DNA from: an uncultured bacterium
Lineage (GTDB): Bacteria > Cyanobacteriota > Vampirovibrionia > Gastranaerophilales > Gastranaerophilaceae
Direction: 5' to 3'
Assembly (NCBI GenBank): GCA_902761735.1
Contig: CACWLL010000007.1
Coordinates: forward strand, 26,330 to 90,329
DNA length: 64,000 bases
Shown here: piece after piece, positions 8,977 to 19,272 of the stretch
Position numbering within the stretch: the first letter of the stretch is position 1
Layout of the letters: each line of letters starts with the position of its first letter
The notes under the pieces: generated by a model
Databases searched by the model: none
What the model was told of the DNA's origin: nothing
The model's input: the letters and a program-made list of their open reading frames with translations, nothing else
Position numbers and translations under genes: made by a program

Positions 8977-10185
8977 TTATTCAACAATTTTATCAACAAC
9001 ACCGGCACCAACTGTGTGACCGCCTTCACGGATAGCGAATCTCATACCTTCTTCGATAGCAACCGGAGCGATAAGTTCAACTTCCATAACTACGTTATCA
9101 CCAGGCATAACCATTTGACCATCAAATTTGATAGAACCGGTAACGTCAGTTGTTCTGATGTAGAATTGTGGTCTGTAACCAGGGAAGAATGGAGTGTGAC
9201 GTCCGCCTTCTTCTTTAGTCAATACATACACATTAGCTGTGAATTTAGTATGCGGATGAATTGAACCAGGTTTACAAAGAACTTGACCACGTTGAATTTC
9301 AGTTTTATCAATACCACGAAGTAAAGCACCGATATTATCACCTGCTTGACCTTGGTCTAATGATTTTCTGAACATTTCAACACCGGTAACCGTAGTTTTC
9401 TTAGTTTCGCCTAAACCAACTAATTCAACTTCATCACCAACTTTAACAATACCACGTTCTACACGGCCTGTAGCAACAGTACCACGACCAGTGATAGAGA
9501 ACACGTCTTCAACCGGCATCAAGAACGGTTTGTCTAAATCACGTTCAGGAGTCGGGAAGTAAGAGTCGATTGCATCCATCAAATCCCAAATTTTATCAAC
9601 CCATTGGTCTGCACCACGAGCGATAGTTGGGTTAGCTTGAGCAGCTTCTAAAGCTTTCAATGCTGAACCGTGAATAAATGGGATATTATCGCCATCAAAT
9701 TCGTATGAAGAAAGAAGTTCTCTAACTTCCATTTCAACCAATTCTAACAATTCAGGATCATCAACCATATCACATTTGTTTAAAAATACAACTAAGTTAG
9801 GAACACCAACCTGTCTTGCCAACAAGATGTGTTCACGAGTCTGAGGCATAGCACCATCAGTAGCTGCAACAACAAGAATTGCACCATCCATTTGAGCTGC
9901 ACCTGTAATCATGTTTTTAACATAGTCAGCGTGGCCCGGACAGTCAACGTGTGCATAGTGTCTTGAAGCAGTTTCATATTCAACGTGAGCTGTTGAAATG
10001 GTTATACCTCTTGCTTTTTCTTCAGGAGCTGCGTCAATTTCATCAAATTTCTTTAATGCAGCTTGACCTTGAGCAGCTAATACAGCTGTAATAGCAGCGG
10101 TTAACGTTGTTTTACCGTGGTCAACGTGACCGATGGTACCAATGTTAACGTGCGGTTTCGTACGTTCATACTTTTCTCTTGCCAT
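8977..10185 (-). CDS. tuf: Elongation factor Tu
   Basis: 402 residues. [17 protein letters not shown] and NKCDMVDD are the G1, G3 and G4 motifs, and domains 2 and 3 are intact up to the terminal VDKIVE. Delivers aminoacyl-tRNA to the ribosome. AAAGGAGATTAATCTC places a strong Shine-Dalgarno before the ATG. Codon choice is restricted relative to neighbours, as expected for a highly expressed gene. It is separated from rpsL-rpsG (22 kb away), and no fusA is in the window. Confidence 0.99.
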   Translation of the reverse strand: MAREKYERTKPHVNIGTIGHVDHGKTTLTAAITAVLAAQGQAALKKFDEIDAAPEEKARGITISTAHVEYETASRHYAHVDCPGHADYVKNMITGAAQMDGAILVVAATDGAMPQTREHILLARQVGVPNLVVFLNKCDMVDDPELLELVEMEVRELLSSYEFDGDNIPFIHGSALKALEAAQANPTIARGADQWVDKIWDLMDAIDSYFPTPERDLDKPFLMPVEDVFSITGRGTVATGRVERGIVKVGDEVELVGLGETKKTTVTGVEMFRKSLDQGQAGDNIGALLRGIDKTEIQRGQVLCKPGSIHPHTKFTANVYVLTKEEGGRHTPFFPGYRPQFYIRTTDVTGSIKFDGQMVMPGDNVVMEVELIAPVAIEEGMRFAIREGGHTVGAGVVDKIVE

Positions 10186-10335
10186 GAGATTAATCTCCTT
10201 TTTTTACTAGTTTATACTACAATACTATTTTGGTATTTTAAGCCATTTAACTATTATCATATTTGCTCAATAAATTTTGTCAAGAGTATAAAACACCCGC
10301 AATTCCACAACTATGCAAGCAATATCCCAAATTCT

Positions 10336-11259
10336 TTATATATTGTGTTTCTTTCCTTGCCAAGAATTTCTTAGCTGAAATTCTTTATCTATTTTATTCA
10401 AAGTATCAAATTTAGCTCCTAACCATACTGGAGCAACAAGAGCATCTCTATATCCGTTACCTGCAAGTCTGTGTATAGTAGTTTCTTTTGGCAAATACTC
10501 CATAAAATCGCATACCAAATCTACATATTCGTCCATATCCATGAATTGAATTTCACCGTTTTCATACATTTGAGTAAATTTTGTACCCTCAAGTGCACAT
10601 AAAAGATGAATTTTTACCCCGTCAACTTTTAATCTGGCAAGCTCCTGTGCAGTTTGCATCATTTCAGCATGAGTTTCCCACATACCCAAAATTATATGAG
10701 CACAAACATTTATTCCCCGCTCTTTTGTTTTTTCATATGCTTTTAAAAAACAATTATAATCGTGACCACGATTTATTCTTTTTAATGTTTTATCATGAAT
10801 AGACTGCAGTCCGTATTCAACCCAAGTATAATAATCCTTCGAATAACTTGCAATTAAATCCAGTTTTTCATCATCCACACAATCCGGACGGGTGCCGATT
10901 GACAGACCGACAATATCAGGATGAGATAGTGCTGCATTGTATATTTTTTCTAAATCAGCAACAGGCTTGTATGTATTTGAATATGCTTGAAAATAAGACA
11001 TATATTTTGTAGCATTAAATCTCCCGCTTACATATTCTATTGCGGCATTTACCTGCTCTTCTATACTTAATTTATTAGAATGTGTCCTTGCAAAACTACC
11101 TCCGTCATCACAAAAGATACAACCGCCGTCTGAAATAGTACCGTCCCTGTTCGGACACGAAAAACCGGCGTCAAGAGTTAGTTTATAAACCTTTGCGCCG
11201 AATTTTTGTTTTAAATATTCACTAAATTGATTATAGCGTTTATCCGTGCCGTTAAACAC
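10336..11259 (-). CDS. Radical SAM protein, TIGR01212/YhcC family
   Basis: 307 residues starting at a GTG that overlaps the stop of the upstream zinc-ribbon gene. The cluster-binding cysteines lie in CPNRDGTISDGGCIFC, followed by SIGTRPDCV, VEYGLQSIHD and HIILGMWET, which are typical of this family. The biochemical role is not established. Co-translation with the 56-residue zinc-ribbon protein is implied by the overlap. Confidence 0.9.
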   Translation of the reverse strand: MFNGTDKRYNQFSEYLKQKFGAKVYKLTLDAGFSCPNRDGTISDGGCIFCDDGGSFARTHSNKLSIEEQVNAAIEYVSGRFNATKYMSYFQAYSNTYKPVADLEKIYNAALSHPDIVGLSIGTRPDCVDDEKLDLIASYSKDYYTWVEYGLQSIHDKTLKRINRGHDYNCFLKAYEKTKERGINVCAHIILGMWETHAEMMQTAQELARLKVDGVKIHLLCALEGTKFTQMYENGEIQFMDMDEYVDLVCDFMEYLPKETTIHRLAGNGYRDALVAPVWLGAKFDTLNKIDKEFQLRNSWQGKKHNI

Positions 11260-11429
11260 TATTCGGATTTCTCATCATTGTCATCTATCGGATAAACATA
11301 ATGCTCGCCGCAGCCAGGACAAACAACTTCCTGTTGCTTTCCGTCCTCAGTTTGAGCCACTTCAAACAAGGTTTTACATCCTGATTGTACGCATCTTATA
11401 GCCCAAGTAGGTCTTATTAATCTTGCCAT
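11259..11429 (-). CDS. Small zinc-ribbon protein
   Basis: 56 residues from MARLIRP, chosen because GAGGAAAAT precedes that ATG; a longer frame runs 21 codons further. Two cysteine pairs (C13/C18 and C37/C40, the latter in CPGCGEHY) suggest a zinc ribbon, and the tail is acidic. Function unknown. Its stop overlaps the GTG start of the radical SAM gene. Confidence 0.7.
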   Translation of the reverse strand: MARLIRPTWAIRCVQSGCKTLFEVAQTEDGKQQEVVCPGCGEHYVYPIDDNDEKSE

Positions 11430-11573
11430 ATTTTCCTCTTCTTCCATTTGTCTGTACCAATTTATATTAACATTGATTTTTATATTAGGCAAGTAATAAT
11501 CTTACTTAAAACCAAATGGCTTATTTAAAAAATTTTATACACGTTGTAAAACGAAGTAGTTAAGGAGAAAGAT

Positions 11574-11921
11574 ATGAAAAAATTTTTAATTACTATTGGG
11601 ATAGTGCTGGTTGCAGCATTAGCAACAAAAAATACAATAGACAAATTTAATGAATTTGACAAAATTACAATAAATACACCTGCCCAACTTGAAATGCGAA
11701 CTCCGGCATCTCAAAATCCTGGACAAAGACAACAAGATTTAAAAACGGAAAGACAAAGAAATTATCAATCTAATCCATCATATAATTCTAATCCTAACAA
11801 TAATTCAAACAATTTTGACAATTATAATCGCAACAAAGACAGAAACAATATTCGCCAATATCTTGATAAACGAAGCCAAAACACGAGAAGAAACAGCTTA
11901 AGATTTAACGGCGAACCCTAG
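11574..11921 (+). CDS. Hypothetical membrane-anchored or secreted Asn/Arg-rich protein
   Basis: 115 residues: a hydrophobic N-terminal segment (about 3-18), then a low-complexity tail rich in Asn, Gln, Arg and Ser that is likely disordered. AAGGAG precedes the ATG. No family recognised. The stop codon shares a CTAG palindrome with the stop of the converging gene. Confidence 0.6.
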   Translation: MKKFLITIGIVLVAALATKNTIDKFNEFDKITINTPAQLEMRTPASQNPGQRQQDLKTERQRNYQSNPSYNSNPNNNSNNFDNYNRNKDRNNIRQYLDKRSQNTRRNSLRFNGEP

Positions 11922-12775
11922 TATTCGTCATAATCCCCATACGCATCACCAGAATTAAAGTCGGGTATGTCCGAATACTTTGCACGTTGAGTTTGTATCA
12001 GTTGATTTTGTAATCCGGGAATATCAGAATCACTCTCAAACCTGAAATATGCACCCTCAGGTTTCGGGTCATCCACAATCGGCTGAGGATCAACAACTTT
12101 AGGGAAAAATCTCAAATATACGTTTTGCGAGATGTTTTTAGATAGAATATCTCTGGAATACAATTTAAAATATTCGAGTTTTGCATAAGCATCAGCAGCA
12201 TTTGGGGCTTTAAACATGTCATTATTATCGGTTATTTTTTTTGTAAAAGACCCTTTCCACATAACTAAATCATTTACTGTATCAATAAGAACTGCAGTAG
12301 TTTCCATCGAATATGGATGAGTTATTTTAAAATCGGTAGACAAAACCAACATCTCCCACACATTACGTCTTGCGTACGCCCCATCTACCGGCACATCATT
12401 AGAAATTATAAGAATAGAATTTGCATTAAAGGCTTTTGCAATGATTTTCATTGCAGCAAAATCCAAACTTTTATCATTTGAATACCTTGTTAAAATGCTG
12501 TTTGTATAATTTTTAACTGAAGAATCCTGAGCTAACTTTTGCCTTACCGCATTGATGGATGGGGAATTAATCCTGCCCGTACTGTTAAAATTATCAATAA
12601 CATCTTGTGCAATTATCTCGGATACCTCAGGATAGCAATAATAATTAGCACATACTTTAAATAAATCAACAGGCAAAACAACCACATTAAACATTACAAA
12701 AGCTCTTGCTGATATAACGGTACTGAACAACAACACTATTACGGATAAAACTATCTTGTTAAAAATTCTCTTCAT
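11918..12775 (-). CDS. Hypothetical exported protein
   Basis: 285 residues with a clear signal peptide (basic MKR start, hydrophobic core, cleavage probably near ISARA). The mature part is mixed alpha/beta with ANSILIISND and TTAVLIDTVNDLVMWKG strands, reminiscent of periplasmic lipoprotein-like or GNA1162/CsgG-like folds, though no family is clear. It ends in an acidic Asp/Tyr-rich tail. A TGTTATAAT box lies 6 nt before the ATG. Confidence 0.7.
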   Translation of the reverse strand: MKRIFNKIVLSVIVLLFSTVISARAFVMFNVVVLPVDLFKVCANYYCYPEVSEIIAQDVIDNFNSTGRINSPSINAVRQKLAQDSSVKNYTNSILTRYSNDKSLDFAAMKIIAKAFNANSILIISNDVPVDGAYARRNVWEMLVLSTDFKITHPYSMETTAVLIDTVNDLVMWKGSFTKKITDNNDMFKAPNAADAYAKLEYFKLYSRDILSKNISQNVYLRFFPKVVDPQPIVDDPKPEGAYFRFESDSDIPGLQNQLIQTQRAKYSDIPDFNSGDAYGDYDEY

Positions 12776-12790
12776 AAAATAATTATAACA
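12776..12790 (-). promoter_or_regulatory. Extended -10 promoter, leaderless exported-protein gene
   Basis: TGT-TATAAT on the minus strand, then 6 nt, then the ATG at 12775. No Shine-Dalgarno. Confidence 0.65.
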
Positions 12791-12873
12791 TATAATATTT
12801 CATACACATAACGGATTGTATTTTTTAATGAATATTTTAAAATAATTAGAAAAAATAATATGGGAGAAACTGT

Positions 12874-13257
12874 ATGGAATATAAAGAGTTAATTAAACTG
12901 GCTATTGAGGCATCAAAAAATTCATACTCTCCATATTCAAACTTTGCAGTGGGAGCTTGCGTACTAACCTCTAATGGCAATGTATATAAAGGTTGTAATT
13001 TCGAAAATTCCAGTTTCGGATTAACGATTTGTGCAGAAAGAAATGCCGTCGGCTCCGCAATTACAGCAGGAGAAAAAGAGATTAAAGCAATTGCAATATA
13101 CTCTCCAAATTCACAATATTGTGCCCCTTGTGGTGCTTGTCGTCAAGTTTTATATGAATTCAAATCTAAAGAAGGGCTTGATGTGATAACTACGGGGGAT
13201 AACGGATTAGAGATTATACCTTTAGAAGATTTACTTCCGAGAGGATTTAACCTTTAA
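12874..13257 (+). CDS. cdd: Cytidine deaminase
   Basis: 127 residues, homotetrameric-type length. The catalytic zinc site is complete: C53-A-E55 with the general-acid glutamate, and PCGACRQ giving C86 and C89. Deaminates cytidine and deoxycytidine for pyrimidine salvage. GGGAGAAACTGT precedes the start. The next gene begins one base after its stop. Confidence 0.96.
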   Translation: MEYKELIKLAIEASKNSYSPYSNFAVGACVLTSNGNVYKGCNFENSSFGLTICAERNAVGSAITAGEKEIKAIAIYSPNSQYCAPCGACRQVLYEFKSKEGLDVITTGDNGLEIIPLEDLLPRGFNL

Positions 13258-13258
13258 T

Positions 13259-13522
13259 ATGTTTATTTTTGAAGCTATAGCAAAATATTTAAAACGGGAT
13301 AAATTCAATGAGGTTCTTGAAGAACATGACAGAATCCAAAGTGAAAATGCTCTGAATTATATACCTTTGGAAGATGACCTTGAAACTCAAGAGGATTTGA
13401 AATGTGAACATCTGTTTATGCCGATAGATTCAACAGGAGAAATATTGGCGTGTTCAAAATGCGGAGAACTCAAGCGTAAAGAAGAATTAAAAGACATCAA
13501 CTTCTTCCATAATAACAAATAA
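13259..13522 (+). CDS. Hypothetical protein with C-terminal zinc-binding cysteines
   Basis: 87 residues. The start codon lies 1 nt after the cdd stop, so translation is coupled. The C-terminal half has CEHLF and CSKCGELK, three cysteines and a histidine that could bind zinc. The N-terminal half is acidic and helical. Not recognised. Confidence 0.6.
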   Translation: MFIFEAIAKYLKRDKFNEVLEEHDRIQSENALNYIPLEDDLETQEDLKCEHLFMPIDSTGEILACSKCGELKRKEELKDINFFHNNK

Positions 13523-13707
13523 AATTACAAAACATTTTATTTATTTAATAAAAAATATTTATGTTAAGATTTCTTCATATTCCAACAAAAATACGCAATT
13601 TATTGAGATAAAAAAACTTTATTATAGTATAAGGAATATTTTAGGATATCAGTACAAAATAATACTTTCTCACAATTAAGGAACAAGGAAAACCTAGGGA
13701 GGTCACC

Positions 13708-13950
13708 ATGTCAGTTGGCGCAGAAGACTACATCGACCAGTTGCTGGTCAAAAAATACGCAGAAGAAAAAGTTGATAATCATGATGATATGGAATCAATG
13801 GTAGATCCGGAAAAAATGATGTCAGCAATGAATGACTACGCAGGTATGTACCGTAACATGATGAACCTCAAACAACGTTTGAACATTGCATGTTATGCAG
13901 TAAATGCTCGTAATGCTAAATATGTACGCTCGAGAAATGCATATCAATAA
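13708..13950 (+). CDS. Hypothetical small helical protein
   Basis: 80 residues, Met- and Asn-rich, without signal peptide or cysteines apart from one. GGGAGGTCACC gives a strong ribosome-binding site. Upstream, between 13560 and 13640, lies a very AT-rich stretch with plausible but ambiguous -35/-10 boxes. Followed 56 bp later by maf. No family recognised. Confidence 0.6.
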   Translation: MSVGAEDYIDQLLVKKYAEEKVDNHDDMESMVDPEKMMSAMNDYAGMYRNMMNLKQRLNIACYAVNARNAKYVRSRNAYQ

Positions 13951-14006
13951 TCAAGTTTAATAAATCCTTCTTTTTTGCTATAATAGTGAAAAAGGGGATT
14001 TATGCA

Positions 14007-14576
14007 ATGGGAAAAATTATTTTGGCATCGACCTCTCCAAGGAGGCGTGATATCCTAAAAAAGTCAAAGTACAGAAATTTTGAAATCATTCCGTCCCCGT
14101 ATATCGAAGATCATACGATGACGGATTTTTCTTATGAATTTATAGAAGGGTTGGCGGCTAACAAGGCACTTGCCGTAATTCCGCTCGTTGATAAACCATC
14201 TATCATAATAGGGGCAGATACTGTCGTTGTAGTTGATAATAAAATCTTGGGAAAGCCAAAAGATGAAGAAGATGCTTTTATAACTTTAAAAAGGTTATCC
14301 GGACGTACACACATTGTTGTAACAGGGATTGCCGTTGTTAACACGGAAACTAACATGATTAAAACCTCATCCTCTACAAGTCATGTTACATTTGAAGAAT
14401 TAACTGATGAACAAATTCGATTTTATATAAAAACCTTCAAACCGCTGGATAAAGCCGGCTCTTACGGTATTCAGGAGATGCCGGACGGTTATATAAAAAC
14501 TTATACCGGGAGTATTGATAATATTATCGGATTGGATATGGCGCTAACCGAAAAATTATTGAAAGAAGTTTCTTAA
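14007..14576 (+). CDS. maf: Maf-type nucleoside triphosphate pyrophosphatase
   Basis: 189 residues. The Maf signature ASTSPRRRDIL is at the N-terminus, GADTVVVVDN follows, and KPLDKAGSYGIQ is near the end; these favour the dTTP/UTP pyrophosphatase subgroup. I chose ATG 14007, preceded by AAAGGGG. A TATAAT box at 13979-13984 puts the likely transcription start inside the longer GTG-initiated reading frame, which argues against that extension. Confidence 0.92.
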   Translation: MGKIILASTSPRRRDILKKSKYRNFEIIPSPYIEDHTMTDFSYEFIEGLAANKALAVIPLVDKPSIIIGADTVVVVDNKILGKPKDEEDAFITLKRLSGRTHIVVTGIAVVNTETNMIKTSSSTSHVTFEELTDEQIRFYIKTFKPLDKAGSYGIQEMPDGYIKTYTGSIDNIIGLDMALTEKLLKEVS

Positions 14577-14646
14577 TAACTTTTACTTTACTTTAACTTT
14601 AATTTTATATAGAATAAATTTGTATAACAAATGAAAGGTGGTTAAT

Positions 14647-15177
14647 ATGAAGTATGTATGTACTGTATGCGGTTGGTCCGGAGATACAAAACCTGAAAGA
14701 TGTCCGTTATGTGGAGCCACAACTTTTACGGAAGTTGGCGGAGGAGAAAAAACATACGCTTGTGAACATCGTGTAGGTGACGGGAAAGTCGAAGATAAAG
14801 AAATTATGGAAGGCTTGAGAGCTAATTTTAACGGAGAATGCACGGAAGTAGGTATGTATCTTGCTATGGCAAGAGTTGCTGAACGAGAAGGATATCCTGA
14901 AGTTGCTGAAGCCTACAAAAGATATGCTTTTGAAGAAGCTGAACACGCTGCAAAATTTGCGGAATTGCTCGGCGAAGTTATTACGGATTCTACAAAGAAA
15001 AATCTTGAACTAAGAGCTCAGGCCGAACACGGAGCATGCGAAGGGAAATTAGCCCTTGCAATTCGAGCTAAAGAATTAGGCTATGATGCAATTCACGATA
15101 CGGTTCATGAAATGGCTAAAGACGAAGCTCGCCACGGCAAAGGTTTTGATGGGCTGTTGAAAAGATATTTTTCATAA
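14647..15177 (+). CDS. Reverse rubrerythrin (NADH peroxidase type)
   Basis: 176 residues with an N-terminal rubredoxin domain (C5-x2-C8 and C19-x2-C22) followed by a ferritin-like diiron domain with EEAEH and DEARH motifs. In this reverse order the family reduces hydrogen peroxide in anaerobes such as Clostridium. AAAGGTGGTTAAT precedes the ATG. A strong terminator follows. Supports an anaerobic lifestyle together with desulfoferrodoxin at 43.5 kb. Confidence 0.93.
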   Translation: MKYVCTVCGWSGDTKPERCPLCGATTFTEVGGGEKTYACEHRVGDGKVEDKEIMEGLRANFNGECTEVGMYLAMARVAEREGYPEVAEAYKRYAFEEAEHAAKFAELLGEVITDSTKKNLELRAQAEHGACEGKLALAIRAKELGYDAIHDTVHEMAKDEARHGKGFDGLLKRYFS

Positions 15178-15197
15178 ATTAAAAGAATAATTCATCA

Positions 15198-15228
15198 TAA
15201 AAGCTCTTGGTTTCTCAAGAGCTTTTTG
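15198..15228 (+). terminator. Terminator of reverse rubrerythrin
   Basis: AAAGCTCTTG stem paired with CAAGAGCTTT across a 6-nt loop, followed by TTTTGT. Confidence 0.88.
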
Positions 15229-15240
15229 TATATTAATAAA

Positions 15241-15272
15241 CAAAGAGCGGATTTATTAAAATCCGCTCTTGC
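15241..15272 (-). terminator. Terminator of the adhesin gene
   Basis: Perfect AAGAGCGGATTT / AAATCCGCTCTT inverted repeat about 37 bp after the adhesin stop codon (minus strand), then TTGTTTATT. Confidence 0.8.
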
Positions 15273-15307
15273 TCTTATATTGCTATGACTATATAAGTTT
15301 TTATTTA

Positions 15308-18300
15308 TTAATCCTTTACAACATCAAAGTAATCTTTGATAATATTTGGATTATTTGATATATTCTTCACTTGGAAGTTTGCATCATTCTTACGAGGTTT
15401 TATGTTAACCCCATTCGGTGCTATGGCATTTTCAACAACACCGTTTCTAATCATATCGGCTGATACTGAGCCTTCTTTAGATTTTATTACACCGAAGTAA
15501 ACATCTTCACCTGCATCTTCGCCACGAGCGTGGAGATTAACATTCTTAACCGCAACGACATTGGATTGTTTAGTTGCATCAGTTTGTCTGAAGTGAAGAG
15601 CGTTGTTGTCAGCACCGACAGAACCGCTTGATATCATATGAACCGTAGTACCTTTAACGTTTGCATAGTCACCCAATTCAGTTGCTGCGTTCAAGATAGA
15701 ACCGGTACGTACAACACCGTTTTCATCAACTGTTTTGTCTGTCAACAAGATAACTTTACCATCAGCCTTAATTCTGTCGACTTTCAAGTCTTTACCTTTA
15801 CTTGCAATATTAATTACACTTGCATTCTTTTCGTCAGTAGTAAATGCTTTAACTTTGCCGTCAACATATACATTAACTGATTTTGTAAGGTCTCTTGAAT
15901 TCGGGCCAACACCGGTTGTATCAACATCCTCGCCGATAGAGCCGTTGGTAGTTGCCATATACAAGTTTCCACCGGATTTAATTACATGAGTATCAACACC
16001 CGCATTTTTAATGCTTCCGTCATCAGCGGTAATAAATACCTTCTTCAAACCGTTAATTGCGATTTGTTTAGTTTCGGTATTACCAAGAACAATATCGTTA
16101 CCTTGAGCGTATGCAGTAACTTTATTACCTCTAACAGTACCGTTTACAACCATATTCTCGTTACCTGTGTTTGTAAGAACAACATTATCTTTAGTTGATG
16201 TAACTTTAGATGAAATGTTCATACCGCCTTCTCTGTTAGTAACAAGGATATGTCCGCCGCCAACGACATCGCCGTCAACTTTCATACCGCCTGCGCCTTT
16301 ATTAGTTAAGTATGTTCTACCAAGGCCTTCATTAGTAACCATTGCATCTTCTGCAACATTCAATGCACCGTCACCTTTGTTATTAATGTTCAATTTACCA
16401 CCACGATTTGTAACGTTACCTTTAACATTCAAGTCGCCGGCTTTATTTGTAACAAGAAGTTCTCCGACAGAGTTATCAACCAAACCGTCTATATTCATAC
16501 CGCCTGCACCTGCATTTGTGATATGAATATTACCTTTTTCACCTTGAAGAACCTGTGCTCCATCTTTAATATTTAATGCACCGTTACCATGGTTACTGAA
16601 TGCTAACAAATTATCCTTAGTTGCGATAATACCATCCACATTCATATCTCCGGCTTTATTTGTTACTAAAGTTTTACCTTCAGCAGCAATTATACCGTCA
16701 AGATTCATGCCGTTAGCACCGGTATTTAGAATATTTAATTTTGCCTTTTCACCTAATGCAGAGACAGAGCCTCTTACATCCATAGCACTGCCGGCATTTG
16801 AAAGGTATAATGTACCATCTGTTGTTTTGACCTTACCTGTTGTAGCAACATTGAAGTTACCGGCTTTATTGTATAATGTGGTATTACCTTTATTATCAAT
16901 TTCACCGTTAACTTTTAAACCACTGCTTCCGGTATTTTGGACTAACAATTCGCCGTTTTTAGAACCGACTTTAGCAGTATTTGCAATTGTCAAGCCTTTA
17001 TCACCGTTGCCAACGTTAGTAAGGTTCATATTTCCTTTGTCACTCAATATAGTGCCGTTTACAACAAATGAACCGCCACGGTTAGTTAGTGCAGTGCCGC
17101 CGTTACTACTATTGGCAATAGCACCATTCACCGTCAAACCGTTTGCGCCTTTGTTATAAACTTGGATAGATGCGTTGTTAGAGATATTTGCACCTTCTTC
17201 AATAGTTAAACCTGAACCGGTATTACCAATGTATAAAACGCCGGTCCTGTTATCAATACTACCGTCAACCGACATAGCATTTTTAGTATTTTGAAGGTAT
17301 GTTGCACCGTTATTTTTAATAGAACCTTTAGCTTGGAACTGACCTTGACCTGCACCAACATTTTGAATTAACACTTCATCACCTGAACCGACAATTCTTG
17401 ATGTATCAGCAAGAAGGAGTCCGCCATTGCCTTCATTAGTTAAATTCATTTTTCCTGAAACGTTTTGAACAGTACCATTAACTGTCATTTTACCATTCCA
17501 GTTGGTAATAGCAGTATTTCCGGAATTTTTAATTGTTCCGTTCAAATCCATGCCATCAGCACCTTCATTTGAAATAACGATTTTACCCGTAGAATCAATA
17601 TTATTAAGTGCTAATTTATTACCCTTATTTGTAATTTGAAGAATAGCGTTGTTATTATTCTCTAATTTGCCGGTAAAGTTCAAAGCGCCGCGTTCATTTG
17701 AAATAGCCAGCCCCCTTGCACTACCGGACAAATCTTTATTGTTTCGTATAGTACCACCGATATTAGCACCTTGTGCCGCTCTGTTATATACATTAACACC
17801 GTTAGTACCGTCTACAGTTCCGGTAACTGTCAATAAACCGGCACTCGGACCGTTTACGATATTAATTGCTCTTTCAGTAGCAACATCATTACGACCTGTA
17901 ATATTTCCGCCCAATGTCATTGTACCCTTTGCGTTTACAAGGTGAAGCTGACCTTTGGTATTTGATATGTTACCACTCGTATTTAAGCCGTTTGAACCGC
18001 GGTTTTCAAGAATAATATTTCCGGCACCCTTATTAGTTAAAGTTCCGTTTAAGTGAATACCACCCGCTTTAGGTCCAAGATTTGCTCTGTCATAAGAACG
18101 AATTTCAACATTTGCTGTTCTTGTTGAGCCTGTATTAACCAAATCATTAAACAAAGATGCAGCATTTGCAGTTGTTACTAAAGTCCCATTATCAGCAACA
18201 CCGGCAGCAATGCCACCTGTTTGTCCTAGAGTAAACGTATTTGCTACCAAATTTACATCGCCACGGGATATAACTTTACCATTAATTGTAATAGGAGCAT

Positions 18301-18826
18301 TACCGTGATAGCTTAATGCCGTAACGCCATCAACAGTTTGTTTTTGCCCTAAATTTGTTACTTCTAAATCATAGTTGCCATTTCTGATACCATTTTTTAA
18401 TAACTTCATACCTTGTGGCGTTGGTGTATAAACAGACAATGCACCTACATTCAAAACGCCGCTAGGTCCGACAATCATACCGTTTGGAGATACAAAAACA
18501 GCCTCGCCGTTATGAAAAGCGCCATTTCTTACTGTATTTACCAAACCGTTAATTTGAACCTGATTATCAACCAAGTTTACAAAGCGATTGATGTTATTAA
18601 TAAAATCTAAATTAGCCACATCTCCCGCATCAAGATTGAACTTTGCATAGGATCTGTAGCCTGAATCACCATTGAATTTCTCCGGTGTAATATTAAAAGT
18701 ATTACCTGTTGGTGTCACTCCTGAAATTTCGGATGAAATCGCTGTCGGAGTCATGGATGCAGACGCCACAAACATGATGGCGATAAGGAGCATCGACAAC
18801 TTTCTTTTACTCGTTTTTTTGGTCAT
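15308..18826 (-). CDS. Filamentous haemagglutinin-type adhesin with TPS domain
   Basis: 1172 residues. An N-terminal signal (about 1-31) is followed by a two-partner-secretion (TPS) domain with FNLDAGDVANLDF and VFVSPNGMIVGPSG, the region recognised by TpsB transporters. From about residue 230 to 870 the protein is made of degenerate short beta-helix repeats, with recurring NKGNT, NVGNGGL and GxMxVxG motifs. There is no C-terminal barrel or cell-wall anchor, so it should be released or held by a TpsB protein, which is not in this window. GAGGG lies before the ATG. Confidence 0.88.
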   Translation of the reverse strand: MTKKTSKRKLSMLLIAIMFVASASMTPTAISSEISGVTPTGNTFNITPEKFNGDSGYRSYAKFNLDAGDVANLDFINNINRFVNLVDNQVQINGLVNTVRNGAFHNGEAVFVSPNGMIVGPSGVLNVGALSVYTPTPQGMKLLKNGIRNGNYDLEVTNLGQKQTVDGVTALSYHGNAPITINGKVISRGDVNLVANTFTLGQTGGIAAGVADNGTLVTTANAASLFNDLVNTGSTRTANVEIRSYDRANLGPKAGGIHLNGTLTNKGAGNIILENRGSNGLNTSGNISNTKGQLHLVNAKGTMTLGGNITGRNDVATERAINIVNGPSAGLLTVTGTVDGTNGVNVYNRAAQGANIGGTIRNNKDLSGSARGLAISNERGALNFTGKLENNNNAILQITNKGNKLALNNIDSTGKIVISNEGADGMDLNGTIKNSGNTAITNWNGKMTVNGTVQNVSGKMNLTNEGNGGLLLADTSRIVGSGDEVLIQNVGAGQGQFQAKGSIKNNGATYLQNTKNAMSVDGSIDNRTGVLYIGNTGSGLTIEEGANISNNASIQVYNKGANGLTVNGAIANSSNGGTALTNRGGSFVVNGTILSDKGNMNLTNVGNGDKGLTIANTAKVGSKNGELLVQNTGSSGLKVNGEIDNKGNTTLYNKAGNFNVATTGKVKTTDGTLYLSNAGSAMDVRGSVSALGEKAKLNILNTGANGMNLDGIIAAEGKTLVTNKAGDMNVDGIIATKDNLLAFSNHGNGALNIKDGAQVLQGEKGNIHITNAGAGGMNIDGLVDNSVGELLVTNKAGDLNVKGNVTNRGGKLNINNKGDGALNVAEDAMVTNEGLGRTYLTNKGAGGMKVDGDVVGGGHILVTNREGGMNISSKVTSTKDNVVLTNTGNENMVVNGTVRGNKVTAYAQGNDIVLGNTETKQIAINGLKKVFITADDGSIKNAGVDTHVIKSGGNLYMATTNGSIGEDVDTTGVGPNSRDLTKSVNVYVDGKVKAFTTDEKNASVINIASKGKDLKVDRIKADGKVILLTDKTVDENGVVRTGSILNAATELGDYANVKGTTVHMISSGSVGADNNALHFRQTDATKQSNVVAVKNVNLHARGEDAGEDVYFGVIKSKEGSVSADMIRNGVVENAIAPNGVNIKPRKNDANFQVKNISNNPNIIKDYFDVVKD

Positions 18827-19272
18827 AGTATATCCCTCACTTTTTGCTATAATATTATTAACAACAGAACATGAAAAAAATTGCTATTGCTGAAAATAAT
18901 ATTAAGTTTTGTTAAACCGTTTTCTGTTAGGCAAGTATAAATCTATATATATATTATACCGCACTTAAGATATCTTTTGTGGATTTTTTGCATATCTCTT
19001 CACATCTTTTTACATTTCATATCTCCTCTGTTTCATTACACTTCGTATCAAATGTATATACGGCAAGCTTTTTCTAAACTTTAGGATTTCAACAAAAAAA
19101 TTTACTCTTTGTTACAAATTATTTTTTTAATCAAGCTCAATAATAAAAACATTCAATGTTACGTATGTTTAAAGATTTGCAATATTATTTTTGTAAAGTA
19201 TGATATAAGTAGGGCATGGCAGGTGCAATGTATCTGCTTTTATTAGAAAACATTTAAGGGATAGATAAAAAT
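18827..19272 (+). other. Intergenic region between adhesin and oxidoreductase
   Basis: 446 bp, AT-rich, between two divergently transcribed genes. On the minus strand a TATTAT box lies about 30 nt before the adhesin start. On the plus strand GATATAAG at 19202-19209 may be the -10 of the oxidoreductase. No RNA gene or ORF is supported. Confidence 0.5.

Noticed and set aside
16167..17159. Long plus-strand ORFs opposite the adhesin
   Set aside because: They mirror the repetitive codon pattern of the adhesin, lack ribosome sites and are interrupted irregularly.
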